From assembly GCF_021532275.1 (NCBI RefSeq), contig NZ_JACBOT010000031.1, forward strand, positions 372,001 to 436,000: 64,000 nucleotides of DNA, read 5' to 3'. The DNA is from Brevibacterium sp. UCMA 11754. Lineage in GTDB: Bacteria > Actinomycetota > Actinomycetes > Actinomycetales > Brevibacteriaceae. The notes below the pieces were generated by a model. The model was given only the letters and a program-made list of their open reading frames with translations, was not told the DNA's origin and ran no database searches. Made by a program: the position numbers and the translations under genes. Shown in pieces: positions 33,490 through 41,994 of this stretch. Every line of letters begins with the position of its first letter. Within the stretch, counting starts at the first letter, position 1.

Positions 33490-34245
33490 ATGACCACAGC
33501 AAACGATACCGACATCGAAGCCACACTCCTCGTTGTCGACGATGAGCCCAATATCCGCGAACTCCTCTCGACCAGCCTGCGCTTCGCAGGCTTCGACGTC
33601 GTCTCGGCTGCCAACGGTGCCGAAGCACTTCGTCTGGCCGAGCAGACCAACCCCGACCTCCTCGTCCTCGACGTCATGCTGCCGGACATGGACGGCTTCA
33701 CCGTCACGCGTCGCCTCCGCCAGATCGGCATGAACGCTCCGGTCGTGTTCCTCACCGCCCGTGATGACACCTCGGACAAGATCACCGGCCTCACCGTCGG
33801 CGGCGATGACTACGTGACGAAGCCCTTCAGCCTCGAAGAGGTCGTCGCCCGCATCCGCGCCGTGCTGCGTCGGACCCGCAGCCTCGAAGACGAAGAGAAC
33901 GCTGTCATCATGGCCGGCGACCTCGAACTCGATGACGACACTCACGAGGTGCGTCGCTCCGGCATCCTCATCGACCTCTCCCCCACCGAGTTCAAGCTGC
34001 TGCGCTATCTCATGCTCAATACGAACCGGGTGCTCTCGAAGTCCCAGATCCTCGACCATGTCTGGGAATACGACTTCGGCGGGGACACCGGAATCGTCGA
34101 ATCCTACATCTCCTACCTGCGCCGCAAGATCGACGTCACGCCGGAAACGGACGCCGCCGGACACCCCGTCGAAATGGAGTGGACGCCGATGATTCAGACC
34201 AAGCGCGGCGTGGGCTACATGCTGCGCACACCAGAATCCAAGTAG
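33490..34245 (+). CDS. OmpR-family response regulator, MprA-like
   Basis: A 251-residue regulator: a receiver domain with acidic pocket VVDDEPNI, phosphoacceptor Asp61 in LVLDVMLPDMDG and the KPFSLEEVVARIRAVLRR end, then an OmpR winged helix (IDLSPTEFKLLRYLMLN, SYISYLRRKID, RGVGYMLR). With the following kinase and membrane HtrA protease this is the mprA-mprB-pepD order of mycobacteria, an envelope-stress system. The gene pair identity is by synteny, so I give no symbol. Confidence 0.93.
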   Translation: MTTANDTDIEATLLVVDDEPNIRELLSTSLRFAGFDVVSAANGAEALRLAEQTNPDLLVLDVMLPDMDGFTVTRRLRQIGMNAPVVFLTARDDTSDKITGLTVGGDDYVTKPFSLEEVVARIRAVLRRTRSLEDEENAVIMAGDLELDDDTHEVRRSGILIDLSPTEFKLLRYLMLNTNRVLSKSQILDHVWEYDFGGDTGIVESYISYLRRKIDVTPETDAAGHPVEMEWTPMIQTKRGVGYMLRTPESK

Positions 34246-34263
34246 TCGGTCAAGCTCAGGCGC

Positions 34264-34269
34264 TAGATT
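34264..34269 (+). promoter_or_regulatory. internal -10 box TAGATT before the kinase gene
   Basis: TAGATT ends six bases before the GTG at 34276 in the 30-bp gap after the regulator gene, so the kinase and protease may also be transcribed leaderless on their own. Confidence 0.45.
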
Positions 34270-34275
34270 ACTCAC

Positions 34276-36129
34276 GTGGTAAAAGAATCCCGTCCTACCA
34301 AACCCGGCTTCTGGGAAGAATGGTCGCTGACCACCAAGCTGCTGGCCATCATGATGTTGCTCATGCTGCTCGTTCTCTCGGGAACGAGCGCCTGGGTGCT
34401 CGAGAACCTTCGCGACAGCCTCGTCGAACGCACCGATGAGAGACTCATCAATGCTTCGGAGACGCTTGCCAAGCAGGCCTATCAGGATGTGTTCCAGCCT
34501 GCCCAGCTGCAGTCGTCTTCATCGTCGAGCAAGGACCAGTCAGCGGACTCGGACAGCAGTGACGGGACGGAATCCTCAGCTGGCGCTCCCACCACCATCG
34601 ATTCGAGCTCGTGGGACGAGCTCAAGAGCCTCATGCCCGGAGGCTTCTACGTCCAGTTCTATGATACGAGCGGCAAACCGATCAGCGATCCTGTGGCTCC
34701 CGAGCCGGGCAACAGCCCGGTTCTGCCGAAGATCAACGAGTCGAAGGTCTACGCGCAGGGCGGTGAGCCATTCACGGTCCCCGGGAGTACCTCACAATGG
34801 CGGGCGCGTGCGATGAAGGTCCAGAACACGGATGTGCTCGTCTCGATCGCGGTGCCCTTCGACCGCGAGATCGACAACATCAACGAGCGGGCCCGCAACA
34901 CGATGATCGGCATCGGACTGCTGGCATTGGCCATGGTGGCAGGCGTCGGATACTGGGCGATCAACAACACCTTCCGCCCGCTGCGCGACATCGAGAAGAC
35001 CGCCTCACGGATTGCCGCCGGCGACCTGAGTCAGAGAGTGCCGACCTTCCCCCGCAACACAGAGCTCGGTCGCCTGTCAGGCGCACTGAACACGATGCTG
35101 GGACGGATCGAGGACTCCTTCGACGGGCAGACGCGATCGGAGAAGCGCATCCGCCAGTTCGTCTCCGATGCCTCGCACGAGCTGCGCACACCGCTGGTGA
35201 CCATTCGCGGCTATGCCGAGCTCTACCGGCAGGGCGCGATCACGAAATCAGATGACATCGGAAACGCCATGGAACGCATGGAATCCGAAGCCAAACGCAT
35301 GGGCGTGCTCGTCGACGACCTCGTCGTCCTCGCCCGCCTCGACGAGCAGCGACCCGCCGAGATCGGTCCAATCGACCTCCACCGGATCGCCCGCGACGCC
35401 GCCGCCGACGCGGCTGCTCAGGCCCCCGACCGCGACATCAGCTTCATCGGCCTCGATGGGGAAGATGCCCAGCCCGTGCCGATGATCAGGGGCTCGGAGT
35501 CGAAGATCCGCCAGGTCATCGTCAACCTCGCCGGCAACGCTGTCCGCCACACCCCCGAGCACACCGCCATCGAGTTCGCCGTCGGCGTCGTCGGTGGCCG
35601 CGCCGAGGTGACTGCGGAGTCCGCTGGCCCGTCGGATAGTCAGGACACCGGGTCAAAGACCGGGGCTAACAAGACGGTGGCGAAGGACAGAACCCGCGAA
35701 CGCGGATTCGTCACCGGCGGTGTCCGCATCTTCCGCCGAGGCGACTCGAACGGCAACGATCAGAACGACGCCCAGGCGCCCACCGGCATCGTGCCCGATA
35801 TGACTGCGGCCGGCTCCATCACCGTCGACGATTCGCTGCGCGGATTCCCCAACGGACGAGTCAGGTTCGAGGTTCGCGACCACGGCGACGGGATCGATCC
35901 CGAGGTCGTTCCCCGGATCTTCGAGCGATTCTACCGCCTCGACGTCTCCAGGACTCGAGACACCGGCGGGTCGGGCCTCGGACTCTCCATCGTCAAGGCG
36001 ATCGTGGAGAACCACCACGGTTCGATCACAGTGCACCAGACACCGGGAGGCGGTGCGACGTTCCGCATCGATCTGCCCATCTCAGAAACTGAAGACAGCG
36101 CTCCGGACGCACGAAAGGACGAGCGATGA
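34276..36129 (+). CDS. sensor histidine kinase, MprB-like, with ATPase-domain insertion
   Basis: A 617-residue membrane kinase: TM1 (about 20-42), an extracytoplasmic sensor of about 165 residues with a Ser/Asp-rich insertion, TM2 (about 207-230), HAMP, HisKA with His301 in DASHELRTPLVTIRGYAEL, and an HATPase_c domain with N-box VNLAGNAVRHTPEH (about 417-430) and G boxes DHGDGIDP (about 534) and GSGLGLSIVKAI. Between the N-box and the first G box lie about 114 residues, far more than the usual 30-40. The extra part is polar and disordered (residues about 440-520) and should loop out of the ATP lid. The stop overlaps the protease start (ATGA). Confidence 0.93.
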   Translation: MVKESRPTKPGFWEEWSLTTKLLAIMMLLMLLVLSGTSAWVLENLRDSLVERTDERLINASETLAKQAYQDVFQPAQLQSSSSSSKDQSADSDSSDGTESSAGAPTTIDSSSWDELKSLMPGGFYVQFYDTSGKPISDPVAPEPGNSPVLPKINESKVYAQGGEPFTVPGSTSQWRARAMKVQNTDVLVSIAVPFDREIDNINERARNTMIGIGLLALAMVAGVGYWAINNTFRPLRDIEKTASRIAAGDLSQRVPTFPRNTELGRLSGALNTMLGRIEDSFDGQTRSEKRIRQFVSDASHELRTPLVTIRGYAELYRQGAITKSDDIGNAMERMESEAKRMGVLVDDLVVLARLDEQRPAEIGPIDLHRIARDAAADAAAQAPDRDISFIGLDGEDAQPVPMIRGSESKIRQVIVNLAGNAVRHTPEHTAIEFAVGVVGGRAEVTAESAGPSDSQDTGSKTGANKTVAKDRTRERGFVTGGVRIFRRGDSNGNDQNDAQAPTGIVPDMTAAGSITVDDSLRGFPNGRVRFEVRDHGDGIDPEVVPRIFERFYRLDVSRTRDTGGSGLGLSIVKAIVENHHGSITVHQTPGGGATFRIDLPISETEDSAPDARKDER

Positions 36130-38261
36130 GCAGCAACGACCCTAACAATCAGGGCAACAACTCCGACAACAGGGGACGGCACGGGGATCAGGACCACCGG
36201 ACGTTCCCCACCGATGGCTCACGCGAATCCTCAGACAAACCCCGCAACTCGACTGCAGGGCACCAGGGCTCCACAGACGGACCCCGCCGTTCGGCAGAGG
36301 TCCCACGGACCTTCCCGAACGGTACGAACGGCTCGAATGGTCCTGCTCGGGTCAGTCCACCCGTTGCGCCTCCTACCCGGCCGAGCAGCCCTGAACAGAG
36401 ACCAAGCCAAGGCGGCAGCACGGGTCAGGACCAGGCACCGACACAGAATCAGGCTCCGTGGCAGGGACAGGACCCCCGGCAGGGGCAGAATCCTCCTCAG
36501 ATGCAGCCGACTCGTGCTCAACCCCCTGTGGACTCACAGGCACGGTACCCCGGCGCATCAGGGCAGGCTGGACCATCAGGGCAGCCCACGTCACCGGGGC
36601 AGCCCGGGCCATCAGGGCAGCCCGGGTTATCGGGACAGTCCGACGCAACGGGGCAGGGTGGGCAACCTGCGTATGGCCCCGGCCAGAACTACGACGGAAC
36701 CCAGCGCCATGATCGCGGCCCCGAAAACAGCAGCAACGGTCAGTACAGCCACCCCTATGCCGAAGTCGGCACACCCAACGGTGCAGCGCAGGCCGGCCAG
36801 AACTCCCCCGCTGACACGAACCCGTATGGCACTCCGTATTCTCAGGGAACCGGGCAGCCAGCAGCAGGCACAACTGCAGGTGCCGCCGCAGGAGCGGGTG
36901 CTGGTGCGGCTGCAGGCACAGGAGCAGCCGCATATGGCCAATTCGGCAGTCAGCCGAACCAGGGCGGGTACCCCACGTCCGATTACGCAGCGTTCCAGTC
37001 CGGGCCCGGTGGGCCAGGTGGGCCAGGCGGGCCAGGTGGGCCAGGCGGGCCAAGTGGGCCAGGCGGGCCGGGACCGTATGCAGACCAAGGACCCTACGGA
37101 GTTCCAGGACCGTACGGAGGCCAAGGGCCGTACGGAGGCGAAGCACCACCTCGGCGAGAGAAGCGAGGTCCGGGTTGGGGTGCGACAATCGCCATCGCGC
37201 TGATCGCGGCCCTGTTGGGCGGAGGCGCAGCCTTCGGCGGGAGCTACGCGCTTGGTGCCCTCGGCGGAGAGGATTCGCGCAAGGTCGCCGATCAGACCAT
37301 CGAAACCCCGGACTGGACCGAGGTCGCCAAGCAGACTTCCCAAAGCGTCGTCTCGATCCAGGTCGGCACCAATGGGCAGGTGGAGGGACTGGGATCAGGC
37401 TCGATCTACGACGACCAGGGACACGTCATCACGAACAACCACGTGGTGGCCCCGGCCGACACTCCCTCCGGCGAGATCGCTGTGACGATGAAGAACGGGG
37501 GAACGATGAAGGCCGAGATCGTCGGCCGCGATCCCTCGACCGACATCGCAGTCATCAAGCTCGACCAGGTGCCGAAGGACGCTGGTCCGCTCCCTGTCGG
37601 CGATTCGAAGAAGATGAAGGTGGGAGATCCGGTGATGGCATTGGGCAACCCCCTCGGCCTCGCGGACTCGGTCACCACCGGCATCGTCTCGGCCCTCGAC
37701 AGGCCCGTCTCCACGGAGAACATCGGCGAAGACGCGAGCTCGCAGGAGAAGGAGATGACGATCACGAACGCCATCCAGACGGATGCCGCGATCAACCCCG
37801 GCAACTCCGGCGGTCCGCTCGTGGACGGTGACGGCAACTTCATCGGCGTGAACTCCGCGGCGGCCTCGCTGAGCCAGGCCGGTGAAGGCGGGCAGTCGGG
37901 ATCGATCGGCATCGGGTTCGCCATCCCCGCCTCACAGGCCGTGATGATCGCCGATCAGCTCATCTCAAGCGGCAAGGCACTGCATCCCTTCCTGGGGATC
38001 ACGCTCACCGATGGACAGATCAACAGCGGCGGCACCACGCGTGGCAGTGCGAAGGTGCAGTCGGTGCAGTCCGGATCGCCGGCTGACAAGGCAGGCTTCA
38101 AGGACGGCGACGACATCGTGTCCGTGGCTGGAACCGAGGTGAACAACGCGATCGCTCTGCGGGCACTCGTCCGTGCACAGCCGACGAACTCCCCCGTAGA
38201 CTTCACCGTCATCCGCGGCGGCCAGGAGCAGACATTGAAGACGACGCTCGAGCTGAAGTAG
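36126..38261 (+). CDS. membrane HtrA/DegP-type serine protease (PepD-like)
   Basis: A 711-residue protease. Residues 1-345 are cytoplasmic, disordered and Gln/Pro/Gly-rich, with a Gly-Gly-Pro repeat block encoded near 37000-37070. A transmembrane helix (about 350-378) is followed by a trypsin-like domain with catalytic His in VITNNHVVAP, Asp in STDIAVIKLD and Ser in NPGNSGGPLV, then a PDZ domain (GFKDGDDIVSVAGTEV). It acts outside the membrane on misfolded proteins. Mycobacterial PepD also feeds back on MprAB. Translation is coupled to the kinase by a four-base overlap. The N-terminal disordered part is unusually long. Confidence 0.94.
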   Translation: MSSNDPNNQGNNSDNRGRHGDQDHRTFPTDGSRESSDKPRNSTAGHQGSTDGPRRSAEVPRTFPNGTNGSNGPARVSPPVAPPTRPSSPEQRPSQGGSTGQDQAPTQNQAPWQGQDPRQGQNPPQMQPTRAQPPVDSQARYPGASGQAGPSGQPTSPGQPGPSGQPGLSGQSDATGQGGQPAYGPGQNYDGTQRHDRGPENSSNGQYSHPYAEVGTPNGAAQAGQNSPADTNPYGTPYSQGTGQPAAGTTAGAAAGAGAGAAAGTGAAAYGQFGSQPNQGGYPTSDYAAFQSGPGGPGGPGGPGGPGGPSGPGGPGPYADQGPYGVPGPYGGQGPYGGEAPPRREKRGPGWGATIAIALIAALLGGGAAFGGSYALGALGGEDSRKVADQTIETPDWTEVAKQTSQSVVSIQVGTNGQVEGLGSGSIYDDQGHVITNNHVVAPADTPSGEIAVTMKNGGTMKAEIVGRDPSTDIAVIKLDQVPKDAGPLPVGDSKKMKVGDPVMALGNPLGLADSVTTGIVSALDRPVSTENIGEDASSQEKEMTITNAIQTDAAINPGNSGGPLVDGDGNFIGVNSAAASLSQAGEGGQSGSIGIGFAIPASQAVMIADQLISSGKALHPFLGITLTDGQINSGGTTRGSAKVQSVQSGSPADKAGFKDGDDIVSVAGTEVNNAIALRALVRAQPTNSPVDFTVIRGGQEQTLKTTLELK

Positions 38262-38311
38262 CACCACTTGAGTGCAGATCGCTGTGGATGACGATCTCAC
38301 TTAAGTGCGTT

Positions 38312-38349
38312 GAGGGTGTGGACAGCCAAGCGCTGTCCACACCCTCTTT
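38312..38349 (+). terminator. terminator after HtrA gene
   Basis: A perfect 14-bp stem (GAGGGTGTGGACAG / CTGTCCACACCCTC) with a CCAAGCG loop is followed by TTT, about 50 bases after the protease stop. Confidence 0.9.
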
Positions 38350-38442
38350 CAATGGGCTTCTTCGAACACGGGTGAACCGCGATGCTGGGGTGAGTCCCGG
38401 TGCCTCGTTCCGAGCTCCGGTGCCCCGCCGCTAGGAGAAGTC

Positions 38443-38730
38443 ATGAGTTTCGAAGTCGATGCCGAACGCGTCTCATCCGCAGCCGCCGCCACTGCAGGGA
38501 CCTCCCGCACCCTCGTTGCAGAATCCAATACGATGCTGAGGAATCTTCTGGCCCTGCAGGAGTGTTGGAAGGGAAGTGCGGCACAGAATTTCCAGACGGT
38601 CATCAATGAGTGGGAGGGCGCTCAGAAGCAGCTGTTCGAATCACTGACCTCGATCCACGGGGCCCTCAACACTGCGGCCGCGCAGTACTCGGAGGTCGAG
38701 GCAGCGAACTCCCGACTCTTCGCTCCGTGA
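38443..38730 (+). CDS. orphan WXG100 protein
   Basis: A 95-residue helical protein of the WXG100/ESAT-6 type: two helices joined by ALQECWKGSAAQNF, where the W-x-G turn is WKG. WXG100 proteins are usually secreted by ESX/type VII systems as dimers. No EccC ATPase or other ESX component is in the window, and the C-terminus lacks an obvious YxxxD/E export motif, although YSEVE comes near. It has a good ribosome binding site (GGAGAAG) and its own unit after the HtrA terminator. Confidence 0.88.
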   Translation: MSFEVDAERVSSAAAATAGTSRTLVAESNTMLRNLLALQECWKGSAAQNFQTVINEWEGAQKQLFESLTSIHGALNTAAAQYSEVEAANSRLFAP

Positions 38731-38932
38731 GCACCGACCATGCAGCCCGTCGTTCCCCGCGAATTTCCGCTGAGGGCGTCTGTTTGAGTTCTGTGTCCGC
38801 GTCTGGCAAATTGTCAGCCTTTATTAGTAGGCTGATAGCGATAGTTCGCGGCGGTGCCGGCTACGTTTCTCCAGCTTCGGAGACGAGCGGTCAGCACCGT
38901 CGGGTCAAGACCTATGCAGGAGTCGACTACGG

Positions 38933-39679
38933 ATGAGCATCTTCCAAAGGATCGCGGCGATCTTCGGCGCCAAGGCCAACAAGGCGCTGGACAAAGCCGA
39001 GAACCCCAATGAAACTCTCGATTATTCATATCAGAAGCAGCTTGAGCTGCTGCAGAAGGTACGCCGCGGTGTTGCCGATGTCGCCACCAGCCGCAAGCGC
39101 CTCGAACTGCAGATCACTCAGCTCGAACAGCAGCAGAACAAGCTCAGCGGCCAGGCCCAGAAGGCCATGGAGATGGGCCGCGAGGACCTTGCCCGTGAGG
39201 CACTGACGCGGAAGTCGGGGCTGGACCAGCAGATCACCGATCTGCAGGGCCAGCACGAGGGACTGCAGGGCGAGGAGCAGAAGCTCACGATGGCCTCGCA
39301 GCGTCTGCAGGCCAAGGTCGATGCCTTCCGCACCAAAAAGGAGACTCTCAAGGCCACGTACAACGCAGCCGAGGCACAGTCGAAGATCGGCGAAGCCTTC
39401 TCCGGCATCTCCGAGGAGCTCGGCGACGTCGGACTCGCAGTCCAGCGTGCCGAGGACAAGACCGCTTCGCTCCAGGCTCGTGCCGGTGCCGTCGACGAGC
39501 TCATCGCTTCGGGCGCACTGGAAGATGTCACTGGTTCCTCGAAGGACGACATCAGTGCACAGCTCGACGCGCTCTCAAGCGACAACGACGTGGAGATGGA
39601 GCTCAACCGGATGCGTGATTCGCTGCCGGCATCTTCCGACAAGCAGCAGCAGTCGCTTGAAGGCGAGGACAAGCAATGA
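38933..39679 (+). CDS. pspA: phage shock protein A homologue (PspA/IM30)
   Basis: A 248-residue PspA-family protein. It has an N-terminal amphipathic helix (SIFQRIAAIFGAKANKALDK) that binds damaged membrane, then long coiled-coil helices (residues about 25-190) typical of ESCRT-III-like PspA/Vipp1, and a polar tail. It maintains membrane integrity under envelope stress. It leads a four-gene operon, overlaps pspAA by four bases, and has GGAG before the ATG. Confidence 0.93.
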   Translation: MSIFQRIAAIFGAKANKALDKAENPNETLDYSYQKQLELLQKVRRGVADVATSRKRLELQITQLEQQQNKLSGQAQKAMEMGREDLAREALTRKSGLDQQITDLQGQHEGLQGEEQKLTMASQRLQAKVDAFRTKKETLKATYNAAEAQSKIGEAFSGISEELGDVGLAVQRAEDKTASLQARAGAVDELIASGALEDVTGSSKDDISAQLDALSSDNDVEMELNRMRDSLPASSDKQQQSLEGEDKQ

Positions 39680-39960
39680 TCATCCGCATCATGGGCGAGG
39701 GACAGTTCGACATCGCCGACGTCGACCAGAACCTGTTGCAGAAGTACGACAACCAGGTTGAAGACGCCGTCAACGCCGCCGATGAAGAGGCCGCCCGAAA
39801 AGCTCTGCATGCCCTTCACGACTACGTCGTCGGACACGGCAAGCCCGTCTCGGACGACTTTCTGGGAACGAGTGAGGCCGTCGTGCCGTTCGTCGATGCG
39901 ACTCTGCAGGAGATCACAGAGCTCCTCACCGGTGAAGGCTTCATCCCAGATCCAGCCTGA
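39676..39960 (+). CDS. PspA-associated protein PspAA
   Basis: A 94-residue protein matching the PspAA family: IIRIMGEGQFDIADVDQNLL at the start, an acidic helix, and a C-terminal LLTGEGFIPDP. PspAA is found next to pspA in actinobacteria and archaea and is thought to act with it at the membrane. Its start overlaps the pspA stop (ATGA). Confidence 0.9.
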   Translation: MIIRIMGEGQFDIADVDQNLLQKYDNQVEDAVNAADEEAARKALHALHDYVVGHGKPVSDDFLGTSEAVVPFVDATLQEITELLTGEGFIPDPA

Positions 39961-39985
39961 TCCACAAAGTTTGATATCGGTGACT

Positions 39986-40020
39986 CCGGCCCACTGCCTT
40001 AACCCAAGGCCGTGGGCCGG
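39986..40020 (+). other. hairpin between pspAA and htpX
   Basis: CCGGCCCAC (39986-39994) pairs with GTGGGCCGG (40012-40020) around an inner TGCCTT/AAGGC stem. It has no T run and lies inside the operon, so it probably sets the ratio of PspA/PspAA to HtpX by partial termination or processing. Confidence 0.6.
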
Positions 40021-40047
40021 AACTGCCACACCCAGAGAGGAACCACG

Positions 40048-40956
40048 ATGAAGAATCGTTTCGTCAAGGACAACGGACTCACCATGCGTATGGGGTGGAC
40101 GATCTTCCTGAACGGACTCATCTACGTGATCCTCATCCTCGCCATCTGGTGGATGCTCGGCGGCAGCACCGGCGGCGTGATCATCGCGGTCCTCGTCAGC
40201 GGCGGCGCGTTCTTCTTCCAGTGGTACTTCTCCGACAAGATCGCGATGAAGGCGATGGGTGCACGGGAAGTCTCCCCCGAGGAAGCCTCGGAGCTGCACA
40301 CGATGATCGACCGACTCTGCCAGCTCGCCGATTCGCCCAAACCGCGCGTCGCGGTCTCGAACTCAGCCATCCCCAACGCATTCGCCACCGGCCGTTCGCC
40401 GGAGCGCTCGGTCGTGTGCGTGACACGCGGCCTGCTCGAGAAGCTCGACCGCGATGAGGTCGAGGTCGTGCTGGCACATGAGCTCTCCCACGTCGCCCAT
40501 CGCGACGTCACCATCATGACAGTCGCCGGAGTCACCGGTGTCGTGGCCGCTCTCATGATGCGAGCCGGCTACTACATGAGCTTCGGACGATCGAACAACA
40601 ACGGCGGCGTCCCCATCCAGCTGCTGTTCATCCTCGTCGGTGCCGTCGTCTACGGACTCTCGTTCCTCCTCATCCGCAGCCTCTCGCGCTACCGCGAGCT
40701 CGCCGCCGACAGGGCCGCCGCCATCCTCACCGGCGCGCCTTCGACACTGGCCTCCGCGCTGACGAAACTCAGCGGCGACATGAGCAAGATCCCGGAGAAG
40801 GACCTGCGTGCCTCCTCCTCGGCGAATCATCTGGCGCTCATTCCCGCCGCCAGCGGCAAGGCCGCCCTCGGACAGCTCTTCTCCACACACCCCTCGCTCG
40901 ACAAGCGTCTGGAGCAGCTGGCGCGGATCTCCGGGCAGCTCTCACAGCCCCAGTGA
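40048..40956 (+). CDS. htpX: HtpX-like M48 membrane metalloprotease
   Basis: A 302-residue M48 protease with two N-terminal helices (about residues 12-50), zinc motif HELSHVAHRD in VEVVLAHELSHVAH, two more helices, and a downstream RYRELAADRAAA stretch supplying the third ligand. It degrades damaged membrane proteins. ATG 40048 is chosen for its AGAGAGGAA site; a GTG at 40012 lies inside the hairpin. It sits between pspAA and pspAB, the HtpX-PspAB pairing known in actinobacteria and archaea. Confidence 0.94.
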   Translation: MKNRFVKDNGLTMRMGWTIFLNGLIYVILILAIWWMLGGSTGGVIIAVLVSGGAFFFQWYFSDKIAMKAMGAREVSPEEASELHTMIDRLCQLADSPKPRVAVSNSAIPNAFATGRSPERSVVCVTRGLLEKLDRDEVEVVLAHELSHVAHRDVTIMTVAGVTGVVAALMMRAGYYMSFGRSNNNGGVPIQLLFILVGAVVYGLSFLLIRSLSRYRELAADRAAAILTGAPSTLASALTKLSGDMSKIPEKDLRASSSANHLALIPAASGKAALGQLFSTHPSLDKRLEQLARISGQLSQPQ

Positions 40957-41006
40957 GCTTCGCCCGCAGACATCAACCGCACTGACCGACATCCACTAGG
41001 AGTTTC

Positions 41007-41606
41007 ATGGGTTTCTTCGACGCTCTGTTGGGCCGTTCCAAACCGAAGCGTGCCAACCTCGACGACCTCTTCGCACTGCCACCCGCCGCACTGACGCTCG
41101 AGGCTGCAACCGGCTTCAAGCCCACCGGCGTCGGGGCCGTGGCGTTCCGACAGGTCGAAGGGGCGGCGTTCCAGTCCGCTGAGACCGAGAGCATCGCCCT
41201 CATCGGCTCGGACCCCGCTGCGAACGTGACCCAGCAGAACGACGGGTTCGGCTACACCTGGCAGGTCGTCTCCGACACCGACGCCGAGGTGGTCAACCTC
41301 GTCACCAATCTGCACGCCGTGAACTCGGCTCTGGTCAGCCAGGGCTTCGACACGATGCTGCTGTGCTCGACCGTGTACTTCGCGAACCCGGATGGGCGCC
41401 GCCTGGCACTCGTCTACCAATACAAACGCGGCACGTTCTATCCCTTTGCGCAGTCGGGTCCCAAGCAGCGCGACAACCCCCTGGAGATCCAGGTCCGCGG
41501 CGTACTGTCCAACGAGCTTCCGTTCGAAGAGGACACATCCAATTGGTCAGCCCTCTGGGATGCTCCCGGGCTCAATGACACACCAGAGGCCAATCAGCGA
41601 CCCTGA
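41007..41606 (+). CDS. PspA-associated protein PspAB
   Basis: A 199-residue soluble protein of the PspAB family: GFFDALLGRSKPKRANLDDL at the start, DGFGYTWQVVSDTD in the middle, and a C-terminal SNWSALWDAPGL. It is normally downstream of htpX and thought to regulate or assist it. It follows htpX by 50 bp with an AGGAG site. Confidence 0.9.
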   Translation: MGFFDALLGRSKPKRANLDDLFALPPAALTLEAATGFKPTGVGAVAFRQVEGAAFQSAETESIALIGSDPAANVTQQNDGFGYTWQVVSDTDAEVVNLVTNLHAVNSALVSQGFDTMLLCSTVYFANPDGRRLALVYQYKRGTFYPFAQSGPKQRDNPLEIQVRGVLSNELPFEEDTSNWSALWDAPGLNDTPEANQRP

Positions 41607-41708
41607 CGTCTTCAAGTCAGCTGCGTTGAAGTCTTCACGTCAGCTGCTCGGAGGCTCTCTCCGCAGACGCAGACCGTCGCAATGACCCACTGGCACTGAG
41701 GATCAGCA

Positions 41709-41748
41709 ATGCAGAAGGGACGTCCCCGCGGGGACGTCCCTTCTGCAT
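41709..41748. terminator. perfect 40-bp palindromic bidirectional terminator
   Basis: Arms 41709-41728 and 41729-41748 are exactly complementary with no spacer. It lies between the convergent pspAB and S4 genes and ends both units. Confidence 0.85.
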
Positions 41749-41781
41749 CAGATGCTGTGTTCGCGGTTGTGGTTGTGGAGC

Positions 41782-41994
41782 CTATTCGACCGAGACCTCG
41801 ATGACCTCGCCCAGGGCTTCGACGGTGTCTCCGGGACGAATCGTGGCACCTCGGCGAGTTTCGACCTCACCATTGACCACGACTTCGCCGTCGGCGATCA
41901 TGTCTTTGGCCATCGCGCCATGTTCGGCGACACCATGGAGTTTGAGCAGCTGACCGAGCTTGATCGAATCGCCGCGGATCTCAATCTTCTCCAT
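41782..41994 (-). CDS. S4-domain RNA-binding protein
   Basis: A 70-residue single S4 domain of the YbcJ/YaaA type: IKLGQLLKLHGVAEHG, then MAKDMIADGEVVVNGEVETRRG, the S4 RNA-binding turn, and a final strand. It probably binds structured RNA or the ribosome. Its ATG overlaps the stop of the gene upstream (TGATG). Confidence 0.93.
   Translation of the reverse strand: MEKIEIRGDSIKLGQLLKLHGVAEHGAMAKDMIADGEVVVNGEVETRRGATIRPGDTVEALGEVIEVSVE

Noticed and set aside
36214..37203. Plus-strand ORF of 329 codons within the HtrA gene
   Set aside because: It is a shadow of the Gln/Pro/Gly-rich part of the protease; the HtrA frame contains the catalytic domain and coupled start.
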